DNA of 64,000 nt from assembly GCF_004570325.1 (NCBI RefSeq), contig NZ_SPQO01000003.1:124001-188000 (forward strand), given 5' to 3'. Below, piece after piece: positions 9,775 through 18,464 of this stretch. This DNA is from Mycobacterium sp. PS03-16 (GTDB taxonomy: Bacteria > Actinomycetota > Actinomycetes > Mycobacteriales > Mycobacteriaceae). The position numbers and the translations under genes are program-made. Every line of letters starts with the position of its first letter. Positions within the stretch are counted from its first letter, which is position 1. The notes below the pieces were generated by a model. It ran no database searches. It had not been told where the DNA came from and saw only the letters and a program-made list of their open reading frames with translations.

Positions 9775-9859
9775 GATGGTGGCGTACCCGTCGTGCCCGG
9801 ATGCAATCCACCCGGTCGGCGGCGTCGAATATCCCGAGCACGCCGACGGAGGGAGAACC

Positions 9860-11224
9860 ATGGGCATCGAGTACCGCAGCGTCGTCGAACACCCGCTCGA
9901 CGAGGTGTTCGCCTGGCACACCCGGCCCGGCGCCATGCGGCGACTCGTCCCGCCGTGGCAGCCGATGACCGTGGTGGCCGAGACGGCGTCGCTGGCCGAC
10001 GGGCAGGCCGTCCTGGGGCTGCCCGGGGGGCTGCGGTGGATCGCCCAGCACGTCGGTGAGTCCTACGACCCGCCGCACCGTTTCGTCGACGTCCTGTCCT
10101 CGGCCGGGCCGCGGTCGCTGCCCCCGCGGGTGATCGGCTGGTGGCGCCATACGCACGACTTCGCCGAGGCCGGGCCGGGCCGCACCCTCGTGCACGACCG
10201 GGTCGACACCACCGTGCCCGGCGCCGCGCTGCGCTCGACATTCGTCTACCGGCACCGGCAGCTCGCCGACGACCTCGCCGCGCACCGCGACGCCGCACAG
10301 GCCGGCTGCGCACCGCTGACCGTCGCGGTCACCGGCGCGTCCGGGCTGGTCGGCAGCGCGCTGACCGCGATGCTGACCAGCGGCGGCCACCGCGTCATCC
10401 GGTTGGTGCGGCGGCCGGCCGGCGGCCCGGACGAGCGGCAGTGGGATGTGTGCCGCCCGGCCCGCGATCTGCTCGCCGGGGTGGACGCCGTCGTACACCT
10501 GGCCGGGGCCTCGATCGCCGGGCGCTTCACCGCAGGGCACAAGGCGGCGATCCGCGACAGCCGTATCGACCCGACCCGCTGGCTGGCCGAGGCGGCCGCC
10601 ACCGCCGGCGACGGGCCGCGCACCTTCGTCAGCGCCTCGGCGATCGGGTTCTACGGCCATGACCGCGGGGACGCGGTGCTCAGCGAGGACAGCGTGCGCG
10701 GCGACGGCTTCCTGGCCGACGTCGTCGACGACTGGGAGGCCGCCACCGCGCCGGCCGCCGAGGCGGGCCTGCGGGTGGTGACCGTGCGGACCGGCATCGT
10801 GCAGGCCGCGGCGGGCGGCACACTGCGGCTGTTCCGGCCGCTGTTCGGTGCCGGGCTGGGCGGCCGGCTCGGCAGCGGGCGGCAGTGGCTGTCGTGGATA
10901 GGGCTCGACGACCTGCTCGACGTGTACTACCGGGCGCTGTGGGACGAGGATCTGCGCGGACCGGTCAATGCCGTTGCACCCGAACCGGTGCGCAACGCCG
11001 AGTACGCGACGGCGCTCGCCGGTGTGCTGCACCGGCCGGCGCTGCTGCCGGTGCCGTCACTGGGACCGCGGCTGATCCTCGGCGCGCAGGGGGCCCGCGA
11101 ACTGGCCGAGGCCGATCAGCGGGTGCTGCCGGCGAAGCTCACCGCCCGCGGGCACCGGTTCCGGCACCCGCGCATCGAGCAGGCGCTGGCACATCAACTC
11201 GGGCACGGCACCGAGGACACATAG
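9860..11224 (+). CDS. SRPBCC domain - TIGR01777 sugar-nucleotide epimerase fusion
   Basis: It has 454 residues. The first about 150 form an SRPBCC (polyketide-cyclase-like) ligand-binding domain. Residues about 152-454 are an atypical SDR of the TIGR01777 family, with the nucleotide motif [36 protein letters not shown] and the C-terminal DUF1731 region. The fused layout is known in actinobacteria; substrate unknown. ATG 9860 has a GGAGGGAGA ribosome-binding site. Divergent from the esterase. Its last 31 bases overlap the 3' end of the amidotransferase gene on the other strand. Confidence 0.85.
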   Translation: MGIEYRSVVEHPLDEVFAWHTRPGAMRRLVPPWQPMTVVAETASLADGQAVLGLPGGLRWIAQHVGESYDPPHRFVDVLSSAGPRSLPPRVIGWWRHTHDFAEAGPGRTLVHDRVDTTVPGAALRSTFVYRHRQLADDLAAHRDAAQAGCAPLTVAVTGASGLVGSALTAMLTSGGHRVIRLVRRPAGGPDERQWDVCRPARDLLAGVDAVVHLAGASIAGRFTAGHKAAIRDSRIDPTRWLAEAAATAGDGPRTFVSASAIGFYGHDRGDAVLSEDSVRGDGFLADVVDDWEAATAPAAEAGLRVVTVRTGIVQAAAGGTLRLFRPLFGAGLGGRLGSGRQWLSWIGLDDLLDVYYRALWDEDLRGPVNAVAPEPVRNAEYATALAGVLHRPALLPVPSLGPRLILGAQGARELAEADQRVLPAKLTARGHRFRHPRIEQALAHQLGHGTEDT

Positions 11225-11916
11225 GACAGGAACCCGCCCACCAGCCGGTGCAGGCGCTCGGCGGCGTCGGGCTGCAATTCGTCTGTCACGGCGAGCAATT
11301 CGTCGTGGTCGAGGCCCATGCGCAAAGCGTCGCCGTCGCGGTCGTCGGCCAGCCAGTCCGCCACCAGGGCGCGGTCCACCTCGGGGTGGAACTGTAACGC
11401 CAACGCGCGGTCGAGCACGAACGCCTGCGACGCATGGGCCGTGCCGGCGATCTCCACCGCGCCGGGCGGCACCGTCCACCGGTCGAAGTGCCATTCGAAC
11501 CATGGTCCGGGCGGAATGAGGTCGGGCCGCTCCGAACGCACCTCGCACCACCCGATCTCGGGCTCGGGGGAGCGGCAGACGCTGCCGCCGAACGCCTGCG
11601 CGATGAGCTGTCCGCCGAAACACACCCCCAGCAGCGCCACCCCGGCGGCCGCCGCGTCGCGCAGCATCGCCGTCTCGGCGCCCACCCAGGCGGCGCGCAG
11701 GGCGTCGTCGTACACCGGCCACCGCGCGCCCAGCGGCACGATGACGTCGTAGGCGCGCGGGTCCGGGAACGTCACCTCGATCGCCGGAGCCTCCGCGTGC
11801 TCGGCCGGCACCACGCAGAAGGTGTCCACGTCGAAACCGAGGTCGGTGAACGCGTCGCCGAGGAGCGCTTCCGGTGCGGTCGGATCGTTGTGCAGGAACA
11901 GGACGGTCGGGGCCAC
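11194..11916 (-). CDS. Class I glutamine amidotransferase-like protein (GMP-synthase type)
   Basis: It has 240 residues. The nucleophile elbow GVCFGGQ (Cys about 95) and the catalytic His in LQFHPEVD are present, so the hydrolase is probably active. Free-standing members act on glutamine, gamma-glutamyl compounds or similar amides; the acceptor is not identifiable here. GTG start at 11916; the gene upstream on the same strand ends 7 bases away, so they are probably co-transcribed. Confidence 0.8.
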   Translation of the reverse strand: MAPTVLFLHNDPTAPEALLGDAFTDLGFDVDTFCVVPAEHAEAPAIEVTFPDPRAYDVIVPLGARWPVYDDALRAAWVGAETAMLRDAAAAGVALLGVCFGGQLIAQAFGGSVCRSPEPEIGWCEVRSERPDLIPPGPWFEWHFDRWTVPPGAVEIAGTAHASQAFVLDRALALQFHPEVDRALVADWLADDRDGDALRMGLDHDELLAVTDELQPDAAERLHRLVGGFLSYVSSVPCPS

Positions 11917-11923
11917 CCGACCA

Positions 11924-13138
11924 TTATCGGTGCGGTGCGGGCGGCGCGTGGTCGGGAGCCAGTTCGGTGGCGATGCGGGCGAACACCGTCTGCGCGGCGT
12001 TGGTGTATCCGCCCTCGTCGTCGAACGCCTCGGGTGCGAAGGTGACCACCACGGCGACGGCCAGCCGGCGCGCCGGCAGATACGCCTCGACCGCGGCGTA
12101 CCCGGCGAGCATGGGGTTCTGCAGCAGCCAGTCACCGGAGATCACGACGCCCAACCCGTAGGTGTAGCGGTCGTCCATCGGCGCACAGGTCGGGCAGCCG
12201 GGCTGGGCGCGGGTGCGGCCGCGCAGCTCCGTCGACACCATCAGCCGGTGGGACTCCGGGGACAGCAGCGTTCCGCGGCCGATGGCCACCGCCGTCGCCT
12301 CCAGATCGGCGATCGTGGAGGTTTGCACCGCGCCGTGGGTGATGGTCCACGACGGGTTCCAGAAGGTCGAGTCCTCGTAAAACTCTGTGCCGGGCGGGAT
12401 TCCGAGTGCCTGCCGGCGTTCGGAGCTGTAGGCGTGCAGTACCGGCGCCGGGATCTGCGCGGTCAGCGACGGCCGGGTGGCGTCGAGACCGAGCGGTCCG
12501 AGCACCCGCTGTGCGAGCAGCTCGGCCATCGGGCGGCCGGTCGCCTGCTCGAGCGCGAGGCCGCGCAGCAGATAGTTGGTGTGGGCGTAGTTCCAGTTCG
12601 TGCCCGGTTCGTAGAACAGCGGCCGGTGCACGGCGAAGTCGAGGAGCTCGCGGGTGGTCCACGCCCGGAAGGGGTCGGCGTAGAACGCGGCGTCGAAGGC
12701 GTCGTTGCCCAGGACGAAATCGTGGTAGCCCGAGGTCATCTGCGCCAGCTGGCGCAATGTGACGCGGTCGGCGTGCGGGATGTCGGGCACCCAGCGCGCC
12801 AGCGTGTCGTCGAGGCCGACCGTCCCCTCCTCGGCGAGCATCAACAGCAGCGTCGCGACATAGGAGATCGCGACGGCGCCGTTGCGGAAATGCATGTCGG
12901 TGGTGGCCGGCACCCCGGTCATCGACTCGCCTACCGCGCGGGTGAGGAGTTCCTCGCCGTCCTCGGTGACCCGCACGATCGCGGCCTTCAGGTGCGCGTC
13001 GGCCATCGTCTCCTCGACGATGCGCAGCACGGCCGCAGCGCGGGCGTCGCCGGGTGATGAGCCTGCCGTCGTGCACCCCGCGAGCACCCCGGCCACAGTC
13101 AGAAGCGCGGCGACGCGGCGAACCAGGGGCACACCCAC
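11924..13138 (-). CDS. Beta-lactamase-fold lipoprotein lacking catalytic motifs
   Basis: It has 404 residues with an N-terminal lipoprotein signal (basic start, hydrophobic core, lipobox LAGC at about 19-22), so it is probably anchored outside the membrane. The fold matches serine hydrolases of the class C beta-lactamase/esterase family (MHFRNG, LAEEGTVGLDD, LAQMTSGYHDF, YAHTNYLLRGLA, YGLGVVISG). The SxxK motif expected after FRxG reads A-V-A-I, the YxN motif reads Y-A-H, and the C-terminal HxG triad is not visible (QNPML). It is therefore likely a non-enzymatic binding or structural protein, or uses other chemistry. Confidence 0.75.
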   Translation of the reverse strand: MGVPLVRRVAALLTVAGVLAGCTTAGSSPGDARAAAVLRIVEETMADAHLKAAIVRVTEDGEELLTRAVGESMTGVPATTDMHFRNGAVAISYVATLLLMLAEEGTVGLDDTLARWVPDIPHADRVTLRQLAQMTSGYHDFVLGNDAFDAAFYADPFRAWTTRELLDFAVHRPLFYEPGTNWNYAHTNYLLRGLALEQATGRPMAELLAQRVLGPLGLDATRPSLTAQIPAPVLHAYSSERRQALGIPPGTEFYEDSTFWNPSWTITHGAVQTSTIADLEATAVAIGRGTLLSPESHRLMVSTELRGRTRAQPGCPTCAPMDDRYTYGLGVVISGDWLLQNPMLAGYAAVEAYLPARRLAVAVVVTFAPEAFDDEGGYTNAAQTVFARIATELAPDHAPPAPHR

Positions 13139-13270
13139 GATCGTGGCAGAGTCATCGGGCCGCCGACGCCGTTTCGACTACCATCGGGGCACCTACGCAA
13201 CAGCCGCTCGTCCTCGTGCTTCTGGCGGTCACGGCCGTCGTCGTCCAGACGGTGGTGATCAGGAGGTGGC

Positions 13271-14863
13271 ATGACGGAGACATCCGACTGGTTCCTGACC
13301 GCCGAGGAGCGCGGTAACCCGTCTTCCCGGCTGCCCGCGTACTGCGACGGCAACAGAGCCGAACCGCTGATCCACGGCGCCGCGTACTTCGACGCGCTGG
13401 CCACCGAGGTGGAGGCGCTGGGTCCCGGCGATCACCTGTTCTTCACCGACTGGCGCGGGGACCCGGACGAGAAGATGCGCGATGACGGCCCGACGATCCG
13501 CGAACTCTTCTGCTCGGCGGCCGAACGCGGTGTGGTCGTCAAGGGGCTGGTGTGGCGTTCGCACCTGGACAAATTCGCCTACAGCGAGGAGGAGAACCAG
13601 CACCTCGGCGAGGCGATCGAACGCGCCGGCGGTGAGGTGCTACTCGACCAGCGGGTCCGGGTGGGCGGCTCCCATCACCAGAAACTGGTGGTGATCCGCC
13701 ACCCCGGCGCACCGGAGCGCGATGTGGCGTTCGCGGGTGGGATCGACCTGTGCCACTCGCGGCGCGATGACGCCTCACACCGCGGCGATCGGCAGGCGGT
13801 GCAGATGTCGAAGCGCTACGGCGAGCATCCGCCGTGGCACGACGCGCAGTTGCGGTTGCAGGGTCCCGTCGTGGGCGCGCTCGACGCCACCTTCCGCGAG
13901 CGCTGGAACGACCCCGCGTCGCTGGACATGCTCAACCCGTTGGCGTGGCTGCGCGACCGGCTGCGCGGCGCCGATATGAACGCCGACCCGCTCCCCGAGC
14001 AGCCGCCCGATCCGTCGGCGTGTGGTCCGCACGCGGTGCAGGTGCTGCGCACCTATCCCGACGGGCGCTTCGAGTACGACTTCGCCCCGCATGGGGAGTT
14101 CAGCGTGGCCCGCGGCTACACCAAGGCGGTCAAGCGCGCGCGCCGGCTCATCTACCTCGAGGACCAGTACCTGTGGTCGCGGCAGGTGGCGAACCTGTTC
14201 GCAGAGGCGTTGGCCGACAACCCGGATCTGCATCTGGTGGCGGTGATCCCGCGGTATCCCGACGTCGACGGCCGGCTGGCGCTGCCGCCGAATCAGGTGG
14301 GCCGCAAACAGGCGATCGAGGTGTGCCAGAAGGTGGATCCCGACCGGGTGCACGTGTTCGACATTGAGAACCACGCCGGCACCCCGGTGTACGTCCACGC
14401 CAAAGTGTGTGTGGTGGACGACGTGTGGGCGTGCGTGGGCAGCGACAACTTCAACCGGCGGTCGTGGACGCATGACAGTGAGCTGTCGTGTGCGGTGCTC
14501 GATGCCACCCGCGACGACCGGTCGCCGCGTGACCCCGCCGGAACCGGCGACGGCGCGCGAGTGTTCGCGCGGGATCTGCGGCTGCAACTGATGCGGGAGC
14601 ACCTCGACCGCGCGGCCGACGGCAGCGAGGACGGCGGGTTGGTCGACCCTGACGACGTGGTGCGCGAGATGACTTCTGCCGCAGAGGATCTGGACGAATG
14701 GTATGCCGGCGGCTGCCGCGGTCCACGCCCGCCGGGGCGGCTGCGCCCGCACCGCACCGAGGAGCTCGGGCGCCTCACGCGGATGTGGGCGGTGCCGGTG
14801 TACCGCACGATGTACGACCCGGACGGGCGGTCGTATCGGGCGCGGCTGAAGGGCCGGTTCTGA
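13271..14863 (+). CDS. Phospholipase D-like protein (two HKD domains)
   Basis: It has 530 residues and no signal peptide. Domain 1 carries HHQKLVVIRH and AFAGGIDLC (about 135-160); domain 2 carries VHAKVCVVDD with VGSDNFNRRSW (about 375-400). The second motif is a full HxKx4D. In the first, the position of the Asp is taken by Arg, as I recall for related actinobacterial proteins. Substrate is unknown: phospholipid cleavage, transphosphatidylation or cardiolipin-like synthesis are options. AGGAGG ribosome-binding site before ATG 13271. Its TGA abuts the P450 stop in the palindrome TGATCA (14861-14866). Confidence 0.85.
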   Translation: MTETSDWFLTAEERGNPSSRLPAYCDGNRAEPLIHGAAYFDALATEVEALGPGDHLFFTDWRGDPDEKMRDDGPTIRELFCSAAERGVVVKGLVWRSHLDKFAYSEEENQHLGEAIERAGGEVLLDQRVRVGGSHHQKLVVIRHPGAPERDVAFAGGIDLCHSRRDDASHRGDRQAVQMSKRYGEHPPWHDAQLRLQGPVVGALDATFRERWNDPASLDMLNPLAWLRDRLRGADMNADPLPEQPPDPSACGPHAVQVLRTYPDGRFEYDFAPHGEFSVARGYTKAVKRARRLIYLEDQYLWSRQVANLFAEALADNPDLHLVAVIPRYPDVDGRLALPPNQVGRKQAIEVCQKVDPDRVHVFDIENHAGTPVYVHAKVCVVDDVWACVGSDNFNRRSWTHDSELSCAVLDATRDDRSPRDPAGTGDGARVFARDLRLQLMREHLDRAADGSEDGGLVDPDDVVREMTSAAEDLDEWYAGGCRGPRPPGRLRPHRTEELGRLTRMWAVPVYRTMYDPDGRSYRARLKGRF

Positions 14864-16072
14864 TCAGTGCCCGGCGTCGAACCACAGGGGCAGCGTCCGC
14901 GGTCCGCTGATGCCGGTCAGCGGTTTCCACGGTGAGCTGCCCGCCCGGCGGGGATGCGGCATGCGGGTGAGCAGCACGGTCAGCGCCTCGACCAGTTCGG
15001 TGCGCGCCAGATGTGACCCGAGGCAGTAGTGGATCCCGCCGCCGAAGGTGAGCATCGCCGCCGCGCCGTCGCGGGTGACGTCGAGCCGGTCGGGCTGGTC
15101 GAACACCGCCGGATCGCGGTTGGCGGCGGCGATGTTGACGATGATCGTCTCGCCCGCGCAGAGGTGCAGGCCGGGTAGGTCGACGTCGGCGCGGGCGGTG
15201 CGCATGGTGGTGAAGATGACCGGGCTGAACCGCATGAGTTCCTCGACCGCATGCGGGATCAGCGCGGGGTTGGCCGCCAAGGTCTCCCACTGGTCCGGGT
15301 GATCGCACAGCACGTCGATGGCCGCGGCGAGCTGATTGCGGGTGGTGTCGGTACCGGCCATCAGCAGGCCGCCCGCCAGCATCAGCAGTTCGTCGTGGGT
15401 CAGGTGGTCACCGTCCACCTCGGCGCGGATGAGGTCGGAGAACAGGTCGTCGGTCAGCGCATCGCGCCGGGCTCGCACCAGGGCGTCGTTGTAGGCGTCG
15501 AGCTCCATCCAGGCGCGGTCGATGGCGTCGGCGTCCTCGGCGATGTTCCAGTCGAACACCTTGAAGATGTCGTCGGCCCATGACGAGAACCGCGGCCAGT
15601 CGCGCGCCGGTGCGCCGAGCAACGCGCAGATCACCGGGATGGGGTAGGGGCGGGCGACGTCGGCGACGATGTCGACCGTACCCGATGCGCTGTGCGGATC
15701 GACCAGGTCGTTGATGACCTCCACGCAGGTATCCCGCAGGCGGGCAGAGGCTTTCGGGGTGAACGCCTTGCACACCAGGCGCCGCAGCCGGTGGTGGTCG
15801 GCGCCGTCGAGGCTCAGCAGGTTGGCCACCACCCGGTCCCACACCGGCCCCGAGGTGACCCCCTGCGCTGCGAGGACGAGGCCGCGAGGAGTGGCGAACC
15901 GGTCGTCGCGCAGCACCGTGCGGGCCAGCTCATAGGTCAGGATCTCCGGTCCGTGCGGCCCGTGCGCGACGGGCCCGCGCCGGCGCGCCTCGGCCAGCAG
16001 GCGGTGCGCGTCCTCCGGGTCGGGTGAGTTCTCGTAGTCGAGCGTGGGCACCGGGGCCTCGAGCACGGTCAT
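14864..16072 (-). CDS. Cytochrome P450
   Basis: Soluble haem monooxygenase of 402 residues. The oxygen-activating I-helix AGTDTTR (about 240-246), the ExxR motif EELMRF, and the haem-binding loop FGGGIHYCLGSHLAR with the axial Cys (about 346) are all intact. Substrate unknown; no ferredoxin or reductase gene is adjacent. ATG at 16072 is preferred over a TTG two codons upstream. The gene stands alone on its strand, tail to tail with the phospholipase D-like gene. Confidence 0.92.
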   Translation of the reverse strand: MTVLEAPVPTLDYENSPDPEDAHRLLAEARRRGPVAHGPHGPEILTYELARTVLRDDRFATPRGLVLAAQGVTSGPVWDRVVANLLSLDGADHHRLRRLVCKAFTPKASARLRDTCVEVINDLVDPHSASGTVDIVADVARPYPIPVICALLGAPARDWPRFSSWADDIFKVFDWNIAEDADAIDRAWMELDAYNDALVRARRDALTDDLFSDLIRAEVDGDHLTHDELLMLAGGLLMAGTDTTRNQLAAAIDVLCDHPDQWETLAANPALIPHAVEELMRFSPVIFTTMRTARADVDLPGLHLCAGETIIVNIAAANRDPAVFDQPDRLDVTRDGAAAMLTFGGGIHYCLGSHLARTELVEALTVLLTRMPHPRRAGSSPWKPLTGISGPRTLPLWFDAGH

Positions 16073-16231
16073 GATCAAGTTCAGCGTGGGCCGCCGGTCC
16101 GTCGCATCGTCCGAACGGATGAGGTTCGGATGTGCATGGAGTTATCCCCAGCGGCGAGTTCATCCACAGGCCATCCGGTGTGGGTGCGGGGAAGTGAGGT
16201 TCGTGTCGGACCGGCTGAACAGAGTGGGGAC

Positions 16232-17809
16232 ATGTTCGAGGACCTCGATGATGCGGCGGTGGTCGCGGTGATCGAGGCTCAGGCGCGGGCGGAGGCGGTG
16301 GCGGGGGCGGCGCGGTTGGCGGCGATCGCGGAGTTGGCGGCTCGGCGCGGGGTCAACGATGACGAGGAGGCCCGCCGGAAGTGGGTGGTGGATCCGTGGG
16401 CGGCGACGGCTGCGGAGGTGGGAGCGGTGCTGGGGATCGGTCCGCGGGCGGCGTCGCGGGAGATGCGGATCGGTTTGGCGTTGCGTGAGCATCTGCCGGC
16501 GGTGGCGAGGTTGTATGCGGCGGGAGAGGTGTCGTCGCGGGTGGTGTCGATGGTCACCTGGCGGACCCGGTTGGTGGATGACGCGGCGGTGTGGGCGGGG
16601 ATCGATGCCGCGGTGGCGGAGAAGGTGGCGGGGTGGGGGCGGTTGTCCGCGTCGCGGTTGGAGCGCGCTGTCGATGCGGTGATTGAGCGATTCGATCCGG
16701 TGGCGGTGGTTCGAGCGCAGATCGCGGCGCGGGATCGGGATGTGGTGGTCGGGGCGTCGGGGGATGCGGCGGTGACGACCTCGGTGTGGGGGCGGTTGTT
16801 GGCCTCCGATGCGGAGTTGTTGCGGCGGCGGTTGGCGGTGATGGCGGGCGGGGTCTGTGACAGCGATCCGCGTACGGCCAAGCAGCGTCGGGCGGATGCG
16901 TTGGGGGCGTTGGCGGCAGGCTCGTGGGTGTTGGCGTGTCAGTGTGGGCTGACGGATTGTCCGGCTGCGAAGCGTGATGATGCTGCGGCGCAGAACGTGG
17001 TGGTGCACATCCTGGCCAACCATGCCGCCCTGGCCGCTGCGCAGGCCGACGCCGCCAAGGCGAAGGCTGCCCAGGCGAAGGAACGGTCTGCCACAGCGCC
17101 GCAGTCGAATTCGTCGCCTCCGGCGCCGGGGTCAGCGATCAGTGCGGGTGCCGCGTTGTCGGGGGATGGTCCGTACTCCGTTGCCGGGGCCATGTGTCCG
17201 GATGGGGTGGCGATGATGATCGGTGGTGGGGTGGTGCCCACGCCGCTGCTGGCCGCGCTGCTGGCGCGCGGCGCCAAGGTCGTGGAGATCACGCGTCCCG
17301 GCGAGGAGCCCGAACCCCAGTATCGGCCGTCGGCCAAGCTGGCGCGATTTGTGCGGATGCGGGATATGACCTGCCGCTTCCCCGGATGTGACCGCCCGGC
17401 GCAGTACGCCGATCTCGACCACACGATCGCCTACCCCGACGGGCCGACGCATCCGTCGAACCTCGACGCGAAGTGCCGCGAACACCACCTGCTCAAGACC
17501 TTCTGGACCGGTGAGAACGGCTGGAGCGTCGCGCAAGCACCCGACGGCACCGTCTCATGGACCACGCCGACCGGCCGCAAGATCACCACCAAACCCGGAA
17601 GCGCTCTGCACTTCCCTGAGTGCGACACCACCACCGCGGCGCTAGGGCCGCCCCCGGAACACGTCCGCACACCCGGTCCACAGCGCGCCCTGAAGATGCC
17701 CACCCGCCGGCGCACCCGCGCCGCGGCACGCACAAACCGCATCCGGGCCGAACGCGCCCGCAACCACGCCTACCTCACCCAACGTGAGCGGCCGCCGCCT
17801 ACGGGCTGA
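16232..17809 (+). CDS. DUF222 / HNH endonuclease of the 13E12 repeat type
   Basis: It has 525 residues. The N-terminal DUF222 helical region (about 10-250) is followed by an Ala/Lys/Gln linker and a C-terminal HNH motif (about 385-430: MTCRFPGCDRPAQYADLDHTIA then CREHHLLKTF, with two Cys pairs). This family is multi-copy in mycobacteria, where some copies sit in REP13E12 elements that serve as phage attachment sites. Codon use changes: bases about 16240-16980 favour TTG, GTG and GCG, and the rest uses the CTG/GTC/GCC pattern of neighbours, as in a mosaic. ATG 16232 is preferred over upstream starts inside the P450 leader. Confidence 0.85.
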   Translation: MFEDLDDAAVVAVIEAQARAEAVAGAARLAAIAELAARRGVNDDEEARRKWVVDPWAATAAEVGAVLGIGPRAASREMRIGLALREHLPAVARLYAAGEVSSRVVSMVTWRTRLVDDAAVWAGIDAAVAEKVAGWGRLSASRLERAVDAVIERFDPVAVVRAQIAARDRDVVVGASGDAAVTTSVWGRLLASDAELLRRRLAVMAGGVCDSDPRTAKQRRADALGALAAGSWVLACQCGLTDCPAAKRDDAAAQNVVVHILANHAALAAAQADAAKAKAAQAKERSATAPQSNSSPPAPGSAISAGAALSGDGPYSVAGAMCPDGVAMMIGGGVVPTPLLAALLARGAKVVEITRPGEEPEPQYRPSAKLARFVRMRDMTCRFPGCDRPAQYADLDHTIAYPDGPTHPSNLDAKCREHHLLKTFWTGENGWSVAQAPDGTVSWTTPTGRKITTKPGSALHFPECDTTTAALGPPPEHVRTPGPQRALKMPTRRRTRAAARTNRIRAERARNHAYLTQRERPPPTG

Positions 17810-18464
17810 CGCGATACCGTCGTTCCGGCCGGCCGGCCCCGTACTGCAGCCGCAGTTCGAGCACACCGGTGCTCAGGTAGTGCTCGAGGTAGCGCCGCGC
17901 GCTGACCCGCGAGATGCCCACCTGCTCAGCGCATTCCGTCGCTGACACCTCACCGGCCGCCCGTACCGCGTCCAGAACCAGCCGCCCGGTCTCCACGCCG
18001 AGTCCCTTGGGCAGCGGCTCGTCGGCGCCCCCGCCCGCGCGGCCGAACAGCGAGTCGATCAGCGACTGGTCGGCCCCGCGCGCCGACTCCAGCGCAGAGG
18101 CGCGCGCCGCGAACGCCTCCAGCTTCGCGCGCAGCTGCGGGAACTCGAACGGCTTGATCAGATAGTCGGCCGCCCCGCCGTCGAGGGCGCCGCTGACCGT
18201 GTCGAGTTCGCGGGCGGCGGTGATCATGATGACGCCGACGCGGTCACCGTCCGAGCGCAGGCGCTGCAGCACGTCGAGGCCCGTCATATCCGGCAGATAC
18301 ACGTCGAGCAGGATCAGGTGCGGACGCAGATCGGCCGCGGCGCGCAGCGCGTCACCGCCGGTATGCGCCACGCCCACGGCGCGATACCCATCGACCCGGT
18401 CGACGAACCGGCGGTGGATGTCGGCCACCATGAAATCGTCGTCGACAATCAGCACGTCACGCAT
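17799..18464 (-). CDS. Response regulator, CitB/DctR (DpiA) type
   Basis: It has 221 residues. The N-terminal receiver has the acidic pocket VDDDF, phospho-acceptor Asp in LILLDVYLP (about 54), and Lys in YLIKPFEF (about 104). The C-terminal DNA-binding part (about 165-221) contains a helix-turn-helix (SATECAEQVGISRVSARRYLEHY). It overlaps the kinase gene by 8 bases. With the kinase and the adjacent tct genes it probably controls carboxylate uptake. Its last 11 bases overlap the convergent HNH gene. Confidence 0.88.
   Translation of the reverse strand: MRDVLIVDDDFMVADIHRRFVDRVDGYRAVGVAHTGGDALRAAADLRPHLILLDVYLPDMTGLDVLQRLRSDGDRVGVIMITAARELDTVSGALDGGAADYLIKPFEFPQLRAKLEAFAARASALESARGADQSLIDSLFGRAGGGADEPLPKGLGVETGRLVLDAVRAAGEVSATECAEQVGISRVSARRYLEHYLSTGVLELRLQYGAGRPERRYRVSP

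Noticed and set aside
13205..13317. Possible small membrane peptide (LVLVLLAVTAVVVQTVV) upstream of the phospholipase D-like gene
   Set aside because: No ribosome-binding site or good start, and it overlaps the beginning of the real gene. Probably chance hydrophobicity from GTC/CTG-rich DNA.
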